Shown here: in pieces, positions 1-6,018 of the stretch
Layout: the number at the start of each line of letters is the position of its first letter
Position numbering within the stretch: the stretch's first letter is position 1
Source: Nitrospira sp.
GTDB taxonomy: Bacteria; Nitrospirota; Nitrospiria; Nitrospirales; Nitrospiraceae
Length of the DNA stretch: 7,727 nt
Direction: 5' to 3'
Assembly: GCA_016873525.1 (NCBI GenBank)
Contig: VGXD01000093.1
Span: 1 to 7,727, forward strand
Notes under the pieces: generated by a model
Told to the model about the DNA's origin: nothing
Database searches by the model: none
Seen by the model: the letters and a program-made list of their open reading frames with translations, nothing else
Made by a program: the position numbers and the translations under genes

Positions 1-653
1 ATCGATTGCGTGCCCTTGGTCAAGCGGGAGACCAGCGCGTCCAGCACCATGTTGCCTGGCCCTGTGTCGAAGGCGCGGAGGCTGGGCAGCGCGCCCCAGG
101 CCGGCAGATAGGTCACGTTGCTGATGCCGCCCAGGTTTACGATCAGGCGGGAGCGGCGCCTATGCTTGAACAGGAGGTAGTGGACATAGGGCGCGAGCGG
201 CGCGCCTTGCCCCCCTGCCGCCAGGTCGCGCGGCCTGAAATCGGCGACGGTCGTGATGCCGGTCCGTTCCGCAATGATGGCCGGCTCGGCGATCTGGAGC
301 GTGGAACGGATGGGGCCGACTCCCGGTTCTCGCCTCGGCTTGGGCAGGTGGTGCAGGGTCTGCCCGTGCGAGCCGATGAGGTGCACGTCGGATAGCGTCA
401 GCCCCGCTCGCATGACAACGCGGCGTGCCGCCTTGGCAAACCATTCGCCCAGCAGGGCGTTCAGGTGGCAGATCTCCGCGACGGTTCCGCCGAGGGCGGC
501 GTCCAACACCCGCTGTTGCAGCCCTGCCGGATAGGGCGTGGGGACAAAGGCCAGGGGCACAACCTTGAGGTCCAGCCCGGTTCCACGGATGGACACCAGG
601 GCGGCATCCACGCCATCTCCGGAGGTGCCGGACATGAGGCCGATCACGCGCAT
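1..653 (-). CDS. anmK: Anhydro-N-acetylmuramic acid kinase (AnmK), C-terminus cut by window start
   Basis: The reading frame runs from an ATG at 653 down through position 1 with no stop, giving the first 217 residues of a protein that is usually about 370-390 long. AnmK is a cytoplasmic cell-wall recycling enzyme: it cleaves the 1,6-anhydro ring of anhydroMurNAc and phosphorylates it to MurNAc-6-phosphate. Family hallmarks seen in the translation: an N-terminal GLMSGTSGDGVDAAL (residues about 5-19), IGSHGQT followed by HH (about 98-107), DFRPRDLAAGGQGAPLAPY (about 138-156), a VNLGGISN block, and FDTGPGNMVLDAL starting at F195. Asp196 in that block is the expected catalytic base of the family. 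The start is set by the conserved motif beginning six codons after the ATG; the upstream Shine-Dalgarno is weak. The gene is divergent from znuA and shares a control region of about 270 bp with it. No other recycling gene is visible here, so this looks like a stand-alone housekeeping gene. Confidence 0.95.
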   Translation of the reverse strand, partial: MRVIGLMSGTSGDGVDAALVSIRGTGLDLKVVPLAFVPTPYPAGLQQRVLDAALGGTVAEICHLNALLGEWFAKAARRVVMRAGLTLSDVHLIGSHGQTLHHLPKPRREPGVGPIRSTLQIAEPAIIAERTGITTVADFRPRDLAAGGQGAPLAPYVHYLLFKHRRRSRLIVNLGGISNVTYLPAWGALPSLRAFDTGPGNMVLDALVSRLTKGTQS

Positions 654-779
654 GGATGCTGTCTCTGGTGTTGGGGCAAGCGGCAAGGTTCCTTTGTGAC
701 GGTGGCTCACATGAGTCCCGCGCGTACGCTATCCGAAGTCGGACGGCGGGTCAAGCAGAACAGTGCGAGAGGTTGCAAA

Positions 780-875
780 GTCGAAACGTCGAAACGTTCG
801 AAAGTATCGAGGTTCGAGACTGTCGGACTTGTGGACTTGGCGGCTTTCTGACGGCTTTCGATTCGTTGACTTTGG
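780..875. repeat. Degenerate 8-bp tandem tract upstream of znuA
   Basis: Read in steps of eight from 780, the sequence begins GTCGAAAC, GTCGAAAC, GTTCGAAA, GTATCGAG, GTTCGAGA, then drifts to units ending in GGACTT or GGCTT (TCGGACTT, GTGGACTT, GGCGGCTT, about 822-845) and ends as CTTTCGAT / TCGTTGAC-like units. The first two copies are identical and later ones diverge progressively. The tract fills the znuA-proximal third of the anmK-znuA divergent gap and stops just before the possible znuA starts, so any znuA promoter lies inside it or upstream of it. No protein, RNA gene or recognisable Zur-type operator is seen in 654-920. Confidence 0.6.
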
Positions 876-920
876 CCGATGCACGGTGTTACGGTCCGGC
901 CCATGCTCAAGGTGTCCCTC

Positions 921-1859
921 ATGCGCGTTATCGTGCTGCTGGTGGCGGCGAATATGCTGCTGGCGCTGCCGGCCACGTCCGGCCTGGCGGCGGACCCCGC
1001 TGCCGGATCGGAGCCGATCAACGTCGTCGTGACGCTGCCGGTTCTGAAGGACTTGGCGGAACATGTCGGCGGGTCCCACGTGCGGGTGATGTCCCTCCTG
1101 TCCGGCCTGGAAAGCGAACATAGCTATTCGCCGCGCCCGAGCGATCTGGTCGCGGTTCGCAAGGCGCGGGTCTTGCTCGAAGTGGGTCTGGGCTTGGAAG
1201 TCTGGGTCTCGTCCCTGGTGAAGAATTCCGGCAACAGCGGGCTCCTCGTGGTCACGACCTCGAAGGGGATTGGGCTCATCCGCGACCACGAAGCCGCGGG
1301 CGAAGCCGGACGGATGTCCGAGGAGGACCATCATTCCGGCAACCCGCATGTCTGGCTGGACCCGGAGAATGCCAAGGTCATGCTGCGTCACATCACGGAA
1401 GCCTTGATCAAGGTGGACCAAGCCCATGCCTCGGATTATCGGAGCAACCAGGCGGCCTACCTCCGCCAGCTCGACCAACTCCAGGCGGAATTGATCGAGC
1501 GGCTCAGGAGCCTTCCCGACCGGCGCATCGTCGTCCACCATCCCGCCTGGCCCTATTTTTCCCGCCGGTTCGGGTTTCAGATTGCGGGTGAAATCGTCAG
1601 ACAGGCCGGTGCGGAACCCTCCGCCCATCACCTGCAGGAGTTGATTGCGGCGATTCGCAAGGCGGGGGTCCGCGTCGTCGTGTCGGAGCCGCAGTTGAAC
1701 CAGAAGATTCCCGAAGTCTTGGCGCGCGAAACCGGCGCCCGCGTCGTGGTCCTGACCCCGCTGCCGGGAGGCGTCGCCGGAACCGACACCTATGTGGACA
1801 TGCTCCGCTATAACGTCGTGCAGCTTGCCCAGGCGCTCGAGGCGGCCAACGCAAAGTGA
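921..1859 (+). CDS. znuA: Zinc/manganese-type ABC transporter substrate-binding protein (ZnuA/TroA family)
   Basis: Periplasmic binding protein of the cluster A-I family, which captures Zn2+ (or Mn2+/Fe2+) and hands it to the ZnuB permease. The frame is open from an ATG at 879, with further ATGs at 903 and 921. I chose 921 (312 residues) because AAGGTG at 909-914 sits six bases upstream and because the protein then starts with a compact signal peptide: basic Arg2, hydrophobic core to about residue 19, likely cleavage after the SGLAA near 20-22. Expected metal ligands are present: His67 (in SEHSYSPRPSDL), His143 (in NPHVWLDP) and His207 (in VVHHPAWPYF), with Asp289 (in GTDTYVDMLRYN) a candidate fourth ligand. 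A short acidic/His loop (EEDHH) lies just before His143, a reduced form of the His-rich loop of many zinc-specific members. First gene of a znuA-znuC-znuB operon; the ATPase starts 24 bp after its stop. Zinc is favoured over manganese by inference only. Confidence 0.93.
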   Translation: MRVIVLLVAANMLLALPATSGLAADPAAGSEPINVVVTLPVLKDLAEHVGGSHVRVMSLLSGLESEHSYSPRPSDLVAVRKARVLLEVGLGLEVWVSSLVKNSGNSGLLVVTTSKGIGLIRDHEAAGEAGRMSEEDHHSGNPHVWLDPENAKVMLRHITEALIKVDQAHASDYRSNQAAYLRQLDQLQAELIERLRSLPDRRIVVHHPAWPYFSRRFGFQIAGEIVRQAGAEPSAHHLQELIAAIRKAGVRVVVSEPQLNQKIPEVLARETGARVVVLTPLPGGVAGTDTYVDMLRYNVVQLAQALEAANAK

Positions 1860-1883
1860 GTCGCCCTTTCTGACCATGAATCT

Positions 1884-2666
1884 ATGACCAAGACGATCAT
1901 CCGCTTCGACCACGCCACCTTCGGATTTCCCGACGTCATCGCCTTGCAGGATATTTCCCTGGACATTGCCGAAGGAGAATTCATCGGGGTGATCGGCCCC
2001 AACGGGTCCGGCAAGACCACGCTTTGTCGGGCGGTCCTGGGGCTCATGCAGCCGCTGAGCGGCAGCCTGCAAATCTTCGACTGTGCCTGCGAGGCCTTGC
2101 GCTGCCGGCATCGGGCCCGCATCGGCTACCTGCCCCAGAAGGGCGTGCTGGACAAAAACTTTCCGATCACGGTGCTGGAAACGGTCATGATGGGCCGGTA
2201 CGGCGCGTTGGGGTTGTTCAAGCGGACCTCGAAGCGGGACCGGGACATTGCCTTGGAAGCCTTGAGCCACGTGGGGATGCAGGAGCATCGGGACCATGCG
2301 CTCGGCCACCTCTCAGGGGGGCAGCAGCAGCGGGTGTTTATTGCGCGGGCGCTGGCGCAGCAGCCGGACGTGTTGCTGCTCGACGAGCCCACCACTGGCA
2401 TCGACATCACCACGCAGCATAGCGTGTTGGATTTGATCCGGCGCCTCCATCGGGACCTGAAGCTGACGATCCTCTTGATCACCCACGACATCAACATGAT
2501 CCGGTCCTCTGTGGACCGGCTGGTGTTGCTCAAGACCCGTCTCTACGCGGCCGGCCCCCCGGAAGACGTGTTGCGGCCGGACGTGCTCCGGCAGGTCTAC
2601 GGGAAGGAACTCGTCATTACGGAGCGAGACCTGATCATCGTCGAGGACTACCATCATCACCACTGA
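1884..2666 (+). CDS. znuC: Metal ABC transporter ATP-binding protein (ZnuC family) with C-terminal His4 tail
   Basis: Cytoplasmic ATPase that powers metal uptake through ZnuB. It is 260 residues, normal for the family. All nucleotide-binding elements are intact: Walker A GPNGSGKTT at 38-46 (Lys44), Q-loop in GYLPQK (near 80), signature LSGGQQQR at 143-150, Walker B VLLLDEP with Asp167 and the catalytic Glu168, and the H-loop His201 in ITHD. After the D-loop the chain continues to a C-terminal segment ending VEDY followed by four consecutive histidines (257-260). The start follows the znuA stop by 24 bp; the Shine-Dalgarno is poor, suggesting coupling to znuA translation. Between this gene and znuB lies a repeat-rich spacer. 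The His tail is unusual for a cytoplasmic ATPase and could bind metal; that role is inference. Confidence 0.95.
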   Translation: MTKTIIRFDHATFGFPDVIALQDISLDIAEGEFIGVIGPNGSGKTTLCRAVLGLMQPLSGSLQIFDCACEALRCRHRARIGYLPQKGVLDKNFPITVLETVMMGRYGALGLFKRTSKRDRDIALEALSHVGMQEHRDHALGHLSGGQQQRVFIARALAQQPDVLLLDEPTTGIDITTQHSVLDLIRRLHRDLKLTILLITHDINMIRSSVDRLVLLKTRLYAAGPPEDVLRPDVLRQVYGKELVITERDLIIVEDYHHHH

Positions 2667-2669
2667 ACG

Positions 2670-2752
2670 GATTGCCGATTGCGGGATTGGTGTCTTGACG
2701 GTTGCGGTTTCTGCCAATTCGTCAATTTGTCAATGAGACAATGAGTCAATTC
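2670..2752. repeat. Degenerate short tandem tract between znuC and znuB
   Basis: The znuC-znuB spacer is composed of two adjoining short-unit tracts. From 2670 the word GATTGC/GATTGG recurs at 2670, 2677 and 2685. From 2713 there are five consecutive 8-bp units: GCCAATTC, GTCAATTT, GTCAATGA, GACAATGA, GTCAATTC (2713-2752), consensus GTCAATTN. The second tract overlaps the region where znuB begins, and the ATG at 2741 lies inside its fourth unit. The word differs from that of the tract upstream of znuA, but unit length and pattern of decay are the same. Confidence 0.65.
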
Positions 2753-3568
2753 TTGGAGATGCTCACCTACGATTTCATGCAGCGCTCGCTCCTGGCTGCG
2801 GCGACGGTCGGGGCGGTCTGTTCCGTCATCGGCGTCTTTGTGGTCCTGCGCGGGCTGGCCTTCGTCGGGGCCGGGACGGCCCATGCGGCTTTCGCCGGCG
2901 TGGCCCTGGCCTATCTGGTTGGGCTGCCGCCGCTCCTCTTGGCCGTCGTCTTCGGGCTGGCGACGGTCTGGGTGACGGGCGTGATGGAAGAACAAGGGCG
3001 GATGAAACTGGACGTGTCGATCGGCATCCTCTATACGGCGACGATGGCCCTGGCGATCTTGTTCATCGGGTTGATGAAGGGCTACAACGCCGAAGTCTAC
3101 GGCTATCTGTTCGGCAGCGTCCTGTCCGTGACGCCGGACGAACTGCGCGCGATCCTGGCGTTGAGCGTGATTGTGCTGGGGCTGTTGCTGGCCTTCTCGA
3201 AGGAGCTGTACTTCATCGCCTTCGACCAGGAGATGGCGGAAGCCTCGGGCGTGCCGGCCCGGAAGATCTTTTACCTGTTGCTGACGTTGGTGGCTTTGAC
3301 GGTGGTGGTGTCGCTGAAGACGGTCGGGGCGATTCTGGTCTTTGCGCTGATCTTGATTCCGGCCTCCACCGCCTATCAACTGACGCATAGCCTCTCGCAC
3401 ATGACGGCCTATGCGGTGGTGATCGGGGTGGCCTGTGCGGTCGGCGGGGTCCTGCTCTCCTACGCCTGGGATCTGCCCTCGGGGCCGGCGATCGTGCTGC
3501 TCGCCACCACGATCTTTTTTCTCTCCGTGCTCCTCTCCCCTAAGCGCCGCCGCGCCAAGACGGCCTAA
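2741..3568 (+). CDS. znuB: Metal ABC transporter permease (ZnuB family)
   Basis: Inner-membrane permease of the zinc/manganese importer (ABC-3 family). From the ATG at 2741 it is 275 residues with about eight hydrophobic segments (roughly 15-37, 46-78, 90-109, 134-153, 172-190, 195-214, 220-243, 245-263) and a basic tail ending near PKRRRAKTA. Family features include FMQRSLLAA close to the N-terminus, the GAGTAHAAFAGVALAYL stretch after the first membrane segment, the central FGSVLSVTPDEL segment, and AEASGVPARKI, the cytoplasmic coupling loop expected to contact ZnuC. The frame stays open up to a TTG at 2702. I prefer 2741; the ATG at 2759 (giving MLTYDFMQRSLL) is nearly as good and is the first one outside the 8-bp repeat tract. 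Neither has a strong Shine-Dalgarno. Last gene of the operon; it converges on the GNAT gene with 13 bp between the stops, and no clear terminator is seen. Confidence 0.93.
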   Translation: MSQFLEMLTYDFMQRSLLAAATVGAVCSVIGVFVVLRGLAFVGAGTAHAAFAGVALAYLVGLPPLLLAVVFGLATVWVTGVMEEQGRMKLDVSIGILYTATMALAILFIGLMKGYNAEVYGYLFGSVLSVTPDELRAILALSVIVLGLLLAFSKELYFIAFDQEMAEASGVPARKIFYLLLTLVALTVVVSLKTVGAILVFALILIPASTAYQLTHSLSHMTAYAVVIGVACAVGGVLLSYAWDLPSGPAIVLLATTIFFLSVLLSPKRRRAKTA

Positions 3569-3581
3569 GCGCTCGCGCGAT

Positions 3582-3995
3582 TCACTCGGCTTGGGCGTGT
3601 TTTGCGCGGGCCCAGACCATCCCGGTCTGTTCCTTGGAGCTAAATCCCAGCTTTTCGTAGAAGGCCTGTTTGTCCCTCGTGCAGAGCCAAAAGAGTTCGA
3701 CCCGTTTGAGCGAGGGGTGATGCAGCATCCGCTGCACGAGCTGCGTGCCGATGTCCTGTCCCTGGTAGTCGCGATCCACAATCACATCCCAGATCGAGGC
3801 CCGGTAGATATAGTCGGTCAAGACCCGGCCGAATCCGACCAGGCGCGCGCCGTCCCAAGCCGAGACCGCCAAGTCCGTCTGGGTCAGCATTTCCCGTATC
3901 TCGACCGGGGTCCGGCCGGTCGCCCAAGGGGCCTGGGCATAGAGCGTGGCGAGCTGGGCCGGGTCGATGTCTTTTTTCTCCGAGAACGTGATCAT
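3582..3995 (-). CDS. GNAT-family N-acetyltransferase
   Basis: A 137-residue single-domain GCN5-related N-acetyltransferase, a typical minimal length. Such enzymes move the acetyl group of acetyl-CoA to an amine; the substrate cannot be told from the sequence. Motif A is clear: the beta-strand SIWDVIVDRDY (67-77) runs into QGQDIGTQL (78-86), the pyrophosphate-binding loop that contacts CoA. Motif B shows as AFYEKLGFSS (111-120), preceded by VELFWLCTRD on the preceding strand. The ATG at 3995 is the only good in-frame start; an AAGGAG lies about 20 bases upstream, too far for a classical Shine-Dalgarno. The gene converges on znuB and is divergent from the zinc-ribbon gene with an 84 bp gap. Confidence 0.9.
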   Translation of the reverse strand: MITFSEKKDIDPAQLATLYAQAPWATGRTPVEIREMLTQTDLAVSAWDGARLVGFGRVLTDYIYRASIWDVIVDRDYQGQDIGTQLVQRMLHHPSLKRVELFWLCTRDKQAFYEKLGFSSKEQTGMVWARAKHAQAE

Positions 3996-4079
3996 GGCTT
4001 GAGAGTGACGGGCTCCTTGTATTAGAGTACGGCCTGGTTTCTATCCGAGTAGGCCAGCCTGTTTGTTGAGGGTCGATCC

Positions 4080-4259
4080 ATGGCGACACTTGTCCGAACC
4101 TGTCCCAAATGCCGCAAGCTCATGTGGGTCAAGGACGAGCAGATGACGTCCCTGAACGACAGCACGATCCGCATGACCTGTCCCCACTGCCGGCAACTCG
4201 TGCGGCTCTCGCTGGTGACGCAAGGCGAAAACGCCGCCGGCCCCAAGATGGGCCATTGA
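4080..4259 (+). CDS. Small double-CxxC zinc-ribbon protein (59 aa)
   Basis: A 59-residue reading frame from ATG 4080 to TGA 4257-4259. GAGGG at 4068-4072, seven bases before the ATG, is a good Shine-Dalgarno. The protein has CPKC (Cys8, Cys11) and CPHC (Cys34, Cys37) separated by 22 residues, the layout of a four-cysteine zinc ribbon, each followed by a short basic/hydrophobic strand (RKLMWVKD and RQLVRLSLV). The tail ends GPKMGH and looks disordered. Such small ribbons bind nucleic acid or a protein partner, or serve as structural zinc sites; the specific job is unknown. It is divergent from the GNAT gene and convergent with the 141-residue gene, with a long hairpin in the downstream gap. 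Its codon use matches the neighbours. The regular cysteine pattern together with the Shine-Dalgarno makes a chance frame unlikely. Confidence 0.82.
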   Translation: MATLVRTCPKCRKLMWVKDEQMTSLNDSTIRMTCPHCRQLVRLSLVTQGENAAGPKMGH

Positions 4260-4269
4260 ATACAATGCT

Positions 4270-4356
4270 CAATTTTCAATGATGAATGATGAATGCTGAA
4301 TGAAGACCATCGGGCGCGTGTACAATTCAACATTGAAAATTCATCATTGAGAATTG
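4270..4356. repeat. Long imperfect inverted repeat made of 7-bp units, between convergent genes
   Basis: Outer arms 4270-4287 and 4339-4356 pair over 18 bp with one T/G (wobble in RNA). A symmetrical 4 x 4 internal loop follows (4288-4291 and 4335-4338), then inner arms 4292-4301 and 4325-4334 (10 bp, one C/A mismatch) and a 23-nt loop. Each arm is itself a degenerate 7-bp tandem: GAATGAT / GAATGCT units on the left; TTCAACA, TTGAAAA, TTCATCA, TTGAGAA on the right. It occupies most of the 103 bp between the convergent zinc-ribbon and 141-residue genes and is AT-rich in a GC-rich neighbourhood. It could serve as a bidirectional terminator, an RNA-end stabiliser or a REP/MITE-like element; there is no clean U-tract on either side. 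Confidence 0.75.
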
Positions 4357-4362
4357 GCTGCG

Positions 4363-4788
4363 TCACAGCAGCCCCTTCCCCGCCCCTTCCAGTTCCGGTT
4401 CTTTGCCCGGCAAGATGCGATGCAGCGCGTTGCGGTATTCCTTCAGGCGCTTGTCGTCGGCCGCGGTCATCGTCACGGTCTTCTCTCGCTGCAACAACTC
4501 CAGATATTCCAGACAGAATAGAAGCGGCTGGATGGCTTTCAGCACCAGTCCGCCTTCGAAGGCTTCCAAGGACTGGATGAGCGGCTCGTTGAGCCGCTTG
4601 AAGGCGGAGCCGGCCGATTGGCTGCGGAACCGATAGACCGCCTGTTCGTAGGCCGCAGTGGCTTCCGGGGTCGGTTTGAGTCCTCCGGGCATCACCGAGA
4701 GGTGCACGACCGTCGGCAACTTTGCGGCATAGCCTTTCAGTTCCGAGACCAAGTTGCCGATCATGTCCAAGACGTCGCTGGTCCCCAC
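4363..4788 (-). CDS. Unrecognised 141-residue helical protein, downstream of rluD
   Basis: I do not recognise a family. The start is GTG at 4788, three bases after the rluD stop, with GAGG about nine bases before it; an ATG at 4764 is an alternative giving 133 residues. There is no signal peptide or membrane segment, a single cysteine, and mostly helix-favouring composition. The middle (about residues 62-100) reads as amphipathic helices, AFKRLNEPLIQSLEAFEGG and LLFCLEYLELLQREK, and a charged helix (ADDKRLKEYRNALHRIL) precedes a flexible Gly/Glu-rich tail. A short strand-like segment, TVVHLSVMPGG, lies near 26-36. Codon use matches neighbouring genes. The 3 bp spacing suggests co-transcription and translational coupling with the pseudouridine synthase, but a functional link is only inference. 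Confidence 0.8.
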   Translation of the reverse strand: MGTSDVLDMIGNLVSELKGYAAKLPTVVHLSVMPGGLKPTPEATAAYEQAVYRFRSQSAGSAFKRLNEPLIQSLEAFEGGLVLKAIQPLLFCLEYLELLQREKTVTMTAADDKRLKEYRNALHRILPGKEPELEGAGKGLL

Positions 4789-4791
4789 CGA

Positions 4792-5874
4792 TCAGTGCCT
4801 CGTCCGGTGACGTGTTTTCATGGCTGACACATACCGTGCTAGGCTTTCTCTGTCAAGCGCCTGCTGATCGGGAGTGCGAGGCCGGCGTTCCGTCTTGGCG
4901 CCGGTCTCATCCGATGCCGGAGAGGCCAGGGCCTGAATGACGGTTTCCATGTCCGGCGGGTGAGGCGAGGAGAATTCGACATAGGCGCCGGTGACGGGGT
5001 GCGAAAATCCCAGCGTCCTTGCGTGGAGCATGACGCGCGGAATCGGCAGATCGCCGCAGGCCATCACCTTGCGGCCCCCGTAGGTGGCATCGCCCAGGAC
5101 CGGGTGCCCCAAAGAGGCCAGGTGTACGCGAATCTGGTGGGTCCGGCCTGTGCGGGGGAACAGTTCCACCACCGTGGCCGCCTTGCCGAGCCGCCGCGTC
5201 ACTCGGTAGAGGGTGGCCGAGGCCTTGGGCCTGGCCGTACGGGCGGAGAATTTCTTGCGTTCTTTGGTATCCCGCCCGATGGCCAGCTCGATCACCCCCT
5301 CGTTCTTTCTGAGCGGGCCCCAGGCCAGCGCCTCATAGACGCGGGTGATCGTGTGTTGCTTGAATTGCCCTGCCAGGGACCGGTGGGCTTGGTCGGTCTT
5401 GGCGATGACCATCACGCCGGAGGTTTCCTTGTCCAGGCGGTGCACCAAGCCTGGCCGTTCCTTGCCGCCGATGGTGGAGAGGGACCCGTCCGGTGTCGCG
5501 AAATGATGCAGGAGGGCGTTCACCAACGTGCCGGTCCAGTGGCCGGGGGCAGGATGCACGACCAATCCGACCGGCTTGTTCAACATCAACAGCGACGCAT
5601 CCTCGTAGAGGATTTCCAGCGGGATCGCCTCCGGCCTCAGCTCCAACGGCTCAGGCCGTGGAATGTCCATGACGATCTTGTCGCCGGGCTTGATCTTCTG
5701 GCTGGGCTTGACGACCAGGCCGTTGATCGTAATGCGGCCGTCGGCGATGAGCCGTTGGAGCGCCGACCGCGACAACGTCGGCTCGTGGCCGGCCAGAAAG
5801 ATGTCCAAACGCTTGGGCGTCTCGCCGGAAGTGACGATGAGTTCTGATAGAGCCATAGAAATGGTGCGGGACAT
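4792..5874 (-). CDS. rluD: RluD-type large-subunit rRNA pseudouridine synthase
   Basis: A 360-residue enzyme that isomerises uridine to pseudouridine in RNA. RluD of this family modifies helix 69 of 23S rRNA (E. coli 1911/1915/1917). An N-terminal S4 RNA-binding domain covers about 20-75 (KRLDIFLAGH, then SRSALQRLIADGRITING). The catalytic RluA-type domain follows from about 85: EILYEDASLLMLNKPVGLVVHP (the VVHP form favours RluD over RluC), the active-site motif HRLDKETSG at 145-153 with catalytic Asp148, and RTGRTHQIRVHL at 241-252. LHARTLGFSHPVTG (283-296) closes the fold. Residues from about 318 on form a polar, basic tail (TGAKTERRPRTPD ... MKTRHRTRH). The start may be ATG 5874 or 5856 (MALSELIV); neither has a clear Shine-Dalgarno, and 5856 fits family N-termini slightly better. 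It heads a two-gene unit and is divergent from the haem-protein gene. Confidence 0.94.
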   Translation of the reverse strand: MSRTISMALSELIVTSGETPKRLDIFLAGHEPTLSRSALQRLIADGRITINGLVVKPSQKIKPGDKIVMDIPRPEPLELRPEAIPLEILYEDASLLMLNKPVGLVVHPAPGHWTGTLVNALLHHFATPDGSLSTIGGKERPGLVHRLDKETSGVMVIAKTDQAHRSLAGQFKQHTITRVYEALAWGPLRKNEGVIELAIGRDTKERKKFSARTARPKASATLYRVTRRLGKAATVVELFPRTGRTHQIRVHLASLGHPVLGDATYGGRKVMACGDLPIPRVMLHARTLGFSHPVTGAYVEFSSPHPPDMETVIQALASPASDETGAKTERRPRTPDQQALDRESLARYVSAMKTRHRTRH

Positions 5875-5931
5875 GGGACAGGCACGCAGGGCGTAGAGTA
5901 GCAGCTTCGTTCAACAATATGGAAGGGGAGG

Positions 5932-5947
5932 GAAGATCAGTATCTTC
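5932..5947. promoter_or_regulatory. Small perfect inverted repeat in the rluD / haem-protein divergent gap
   Basis: GAAGAT at 5932-5937 and ATCTTC at 5942-5947 form a perfect 6-bp inverted repeat around CAGT. It lies 72 bp before the haem-protein start and 57 bp before the rluD start. An operator serving one or both divergent genes is possible, but a repeat this short can arise by chance, and no clear -10/-35 pair is visible around it. Confidence 0.25.
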
Positions 5948-6004
5948 TTTGCCTGAAAAATCATAGAATGAAAGCTGGAATAGAGCCGTGGGGCTGGTCC
6001 GTGG

Positions 6005-6012
6005 AAAGGAGG
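6005..6012 (+). promoter_or_regulatory. Strong Shine-Dalgarno that sets the start of the haem-protein gene
   Basis: AAAGGAGG lies six bases before the ATG at 6019. It is the best ribosome-binding site in the window and rules against the upstream in-frame ATG at 5968, which would also push the signal peptide 17 residues inward. Confidence 0.85.
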
Positions 6013-6018
6013 TACGGC

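Noticed and set aside
697..711. GTGA...TCAC inverted repeat upstream of anmK
   Set aside because: Only four paired bases per arm; expected often by chance in a window of this size.
654..920. A Zur or MntR operator ahead of znuA
   Set aside because: I looked for an AT-rich palindrome of the known Zur types and found none. The palindromic-looking TTCGAA words belong to the 8-bp repeat tract.
729..2309. 526-residue open frame on the minus strand
   Set aside because: It lies antisense to znuA and znuC, which have full family motifs. Its translation is low-complexity Arg/Gln/Gly/Asp-rich, typical of the opposite strand of GC-rich genes.
2657..3781. 374-residue open frame on the minus strand
   Set aside because: Antisense to znuB and in a shifted frame over the GNAT gene; Gln/Arg/Asp-rich shadow with no domain pattern.
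4270..4356. CRISPR array or insertion-sequence end
   Set aside because: The repeats are 7-bp units without spacers of constant length, there is no cas gene or transposase, and no target-site duplication is evident.
4960..5847. 295-residue open frame on the plus strand
   Set aside because: Antisense shadow of the rluD-type gene, whose catalytic motifs are intact on the other strand.
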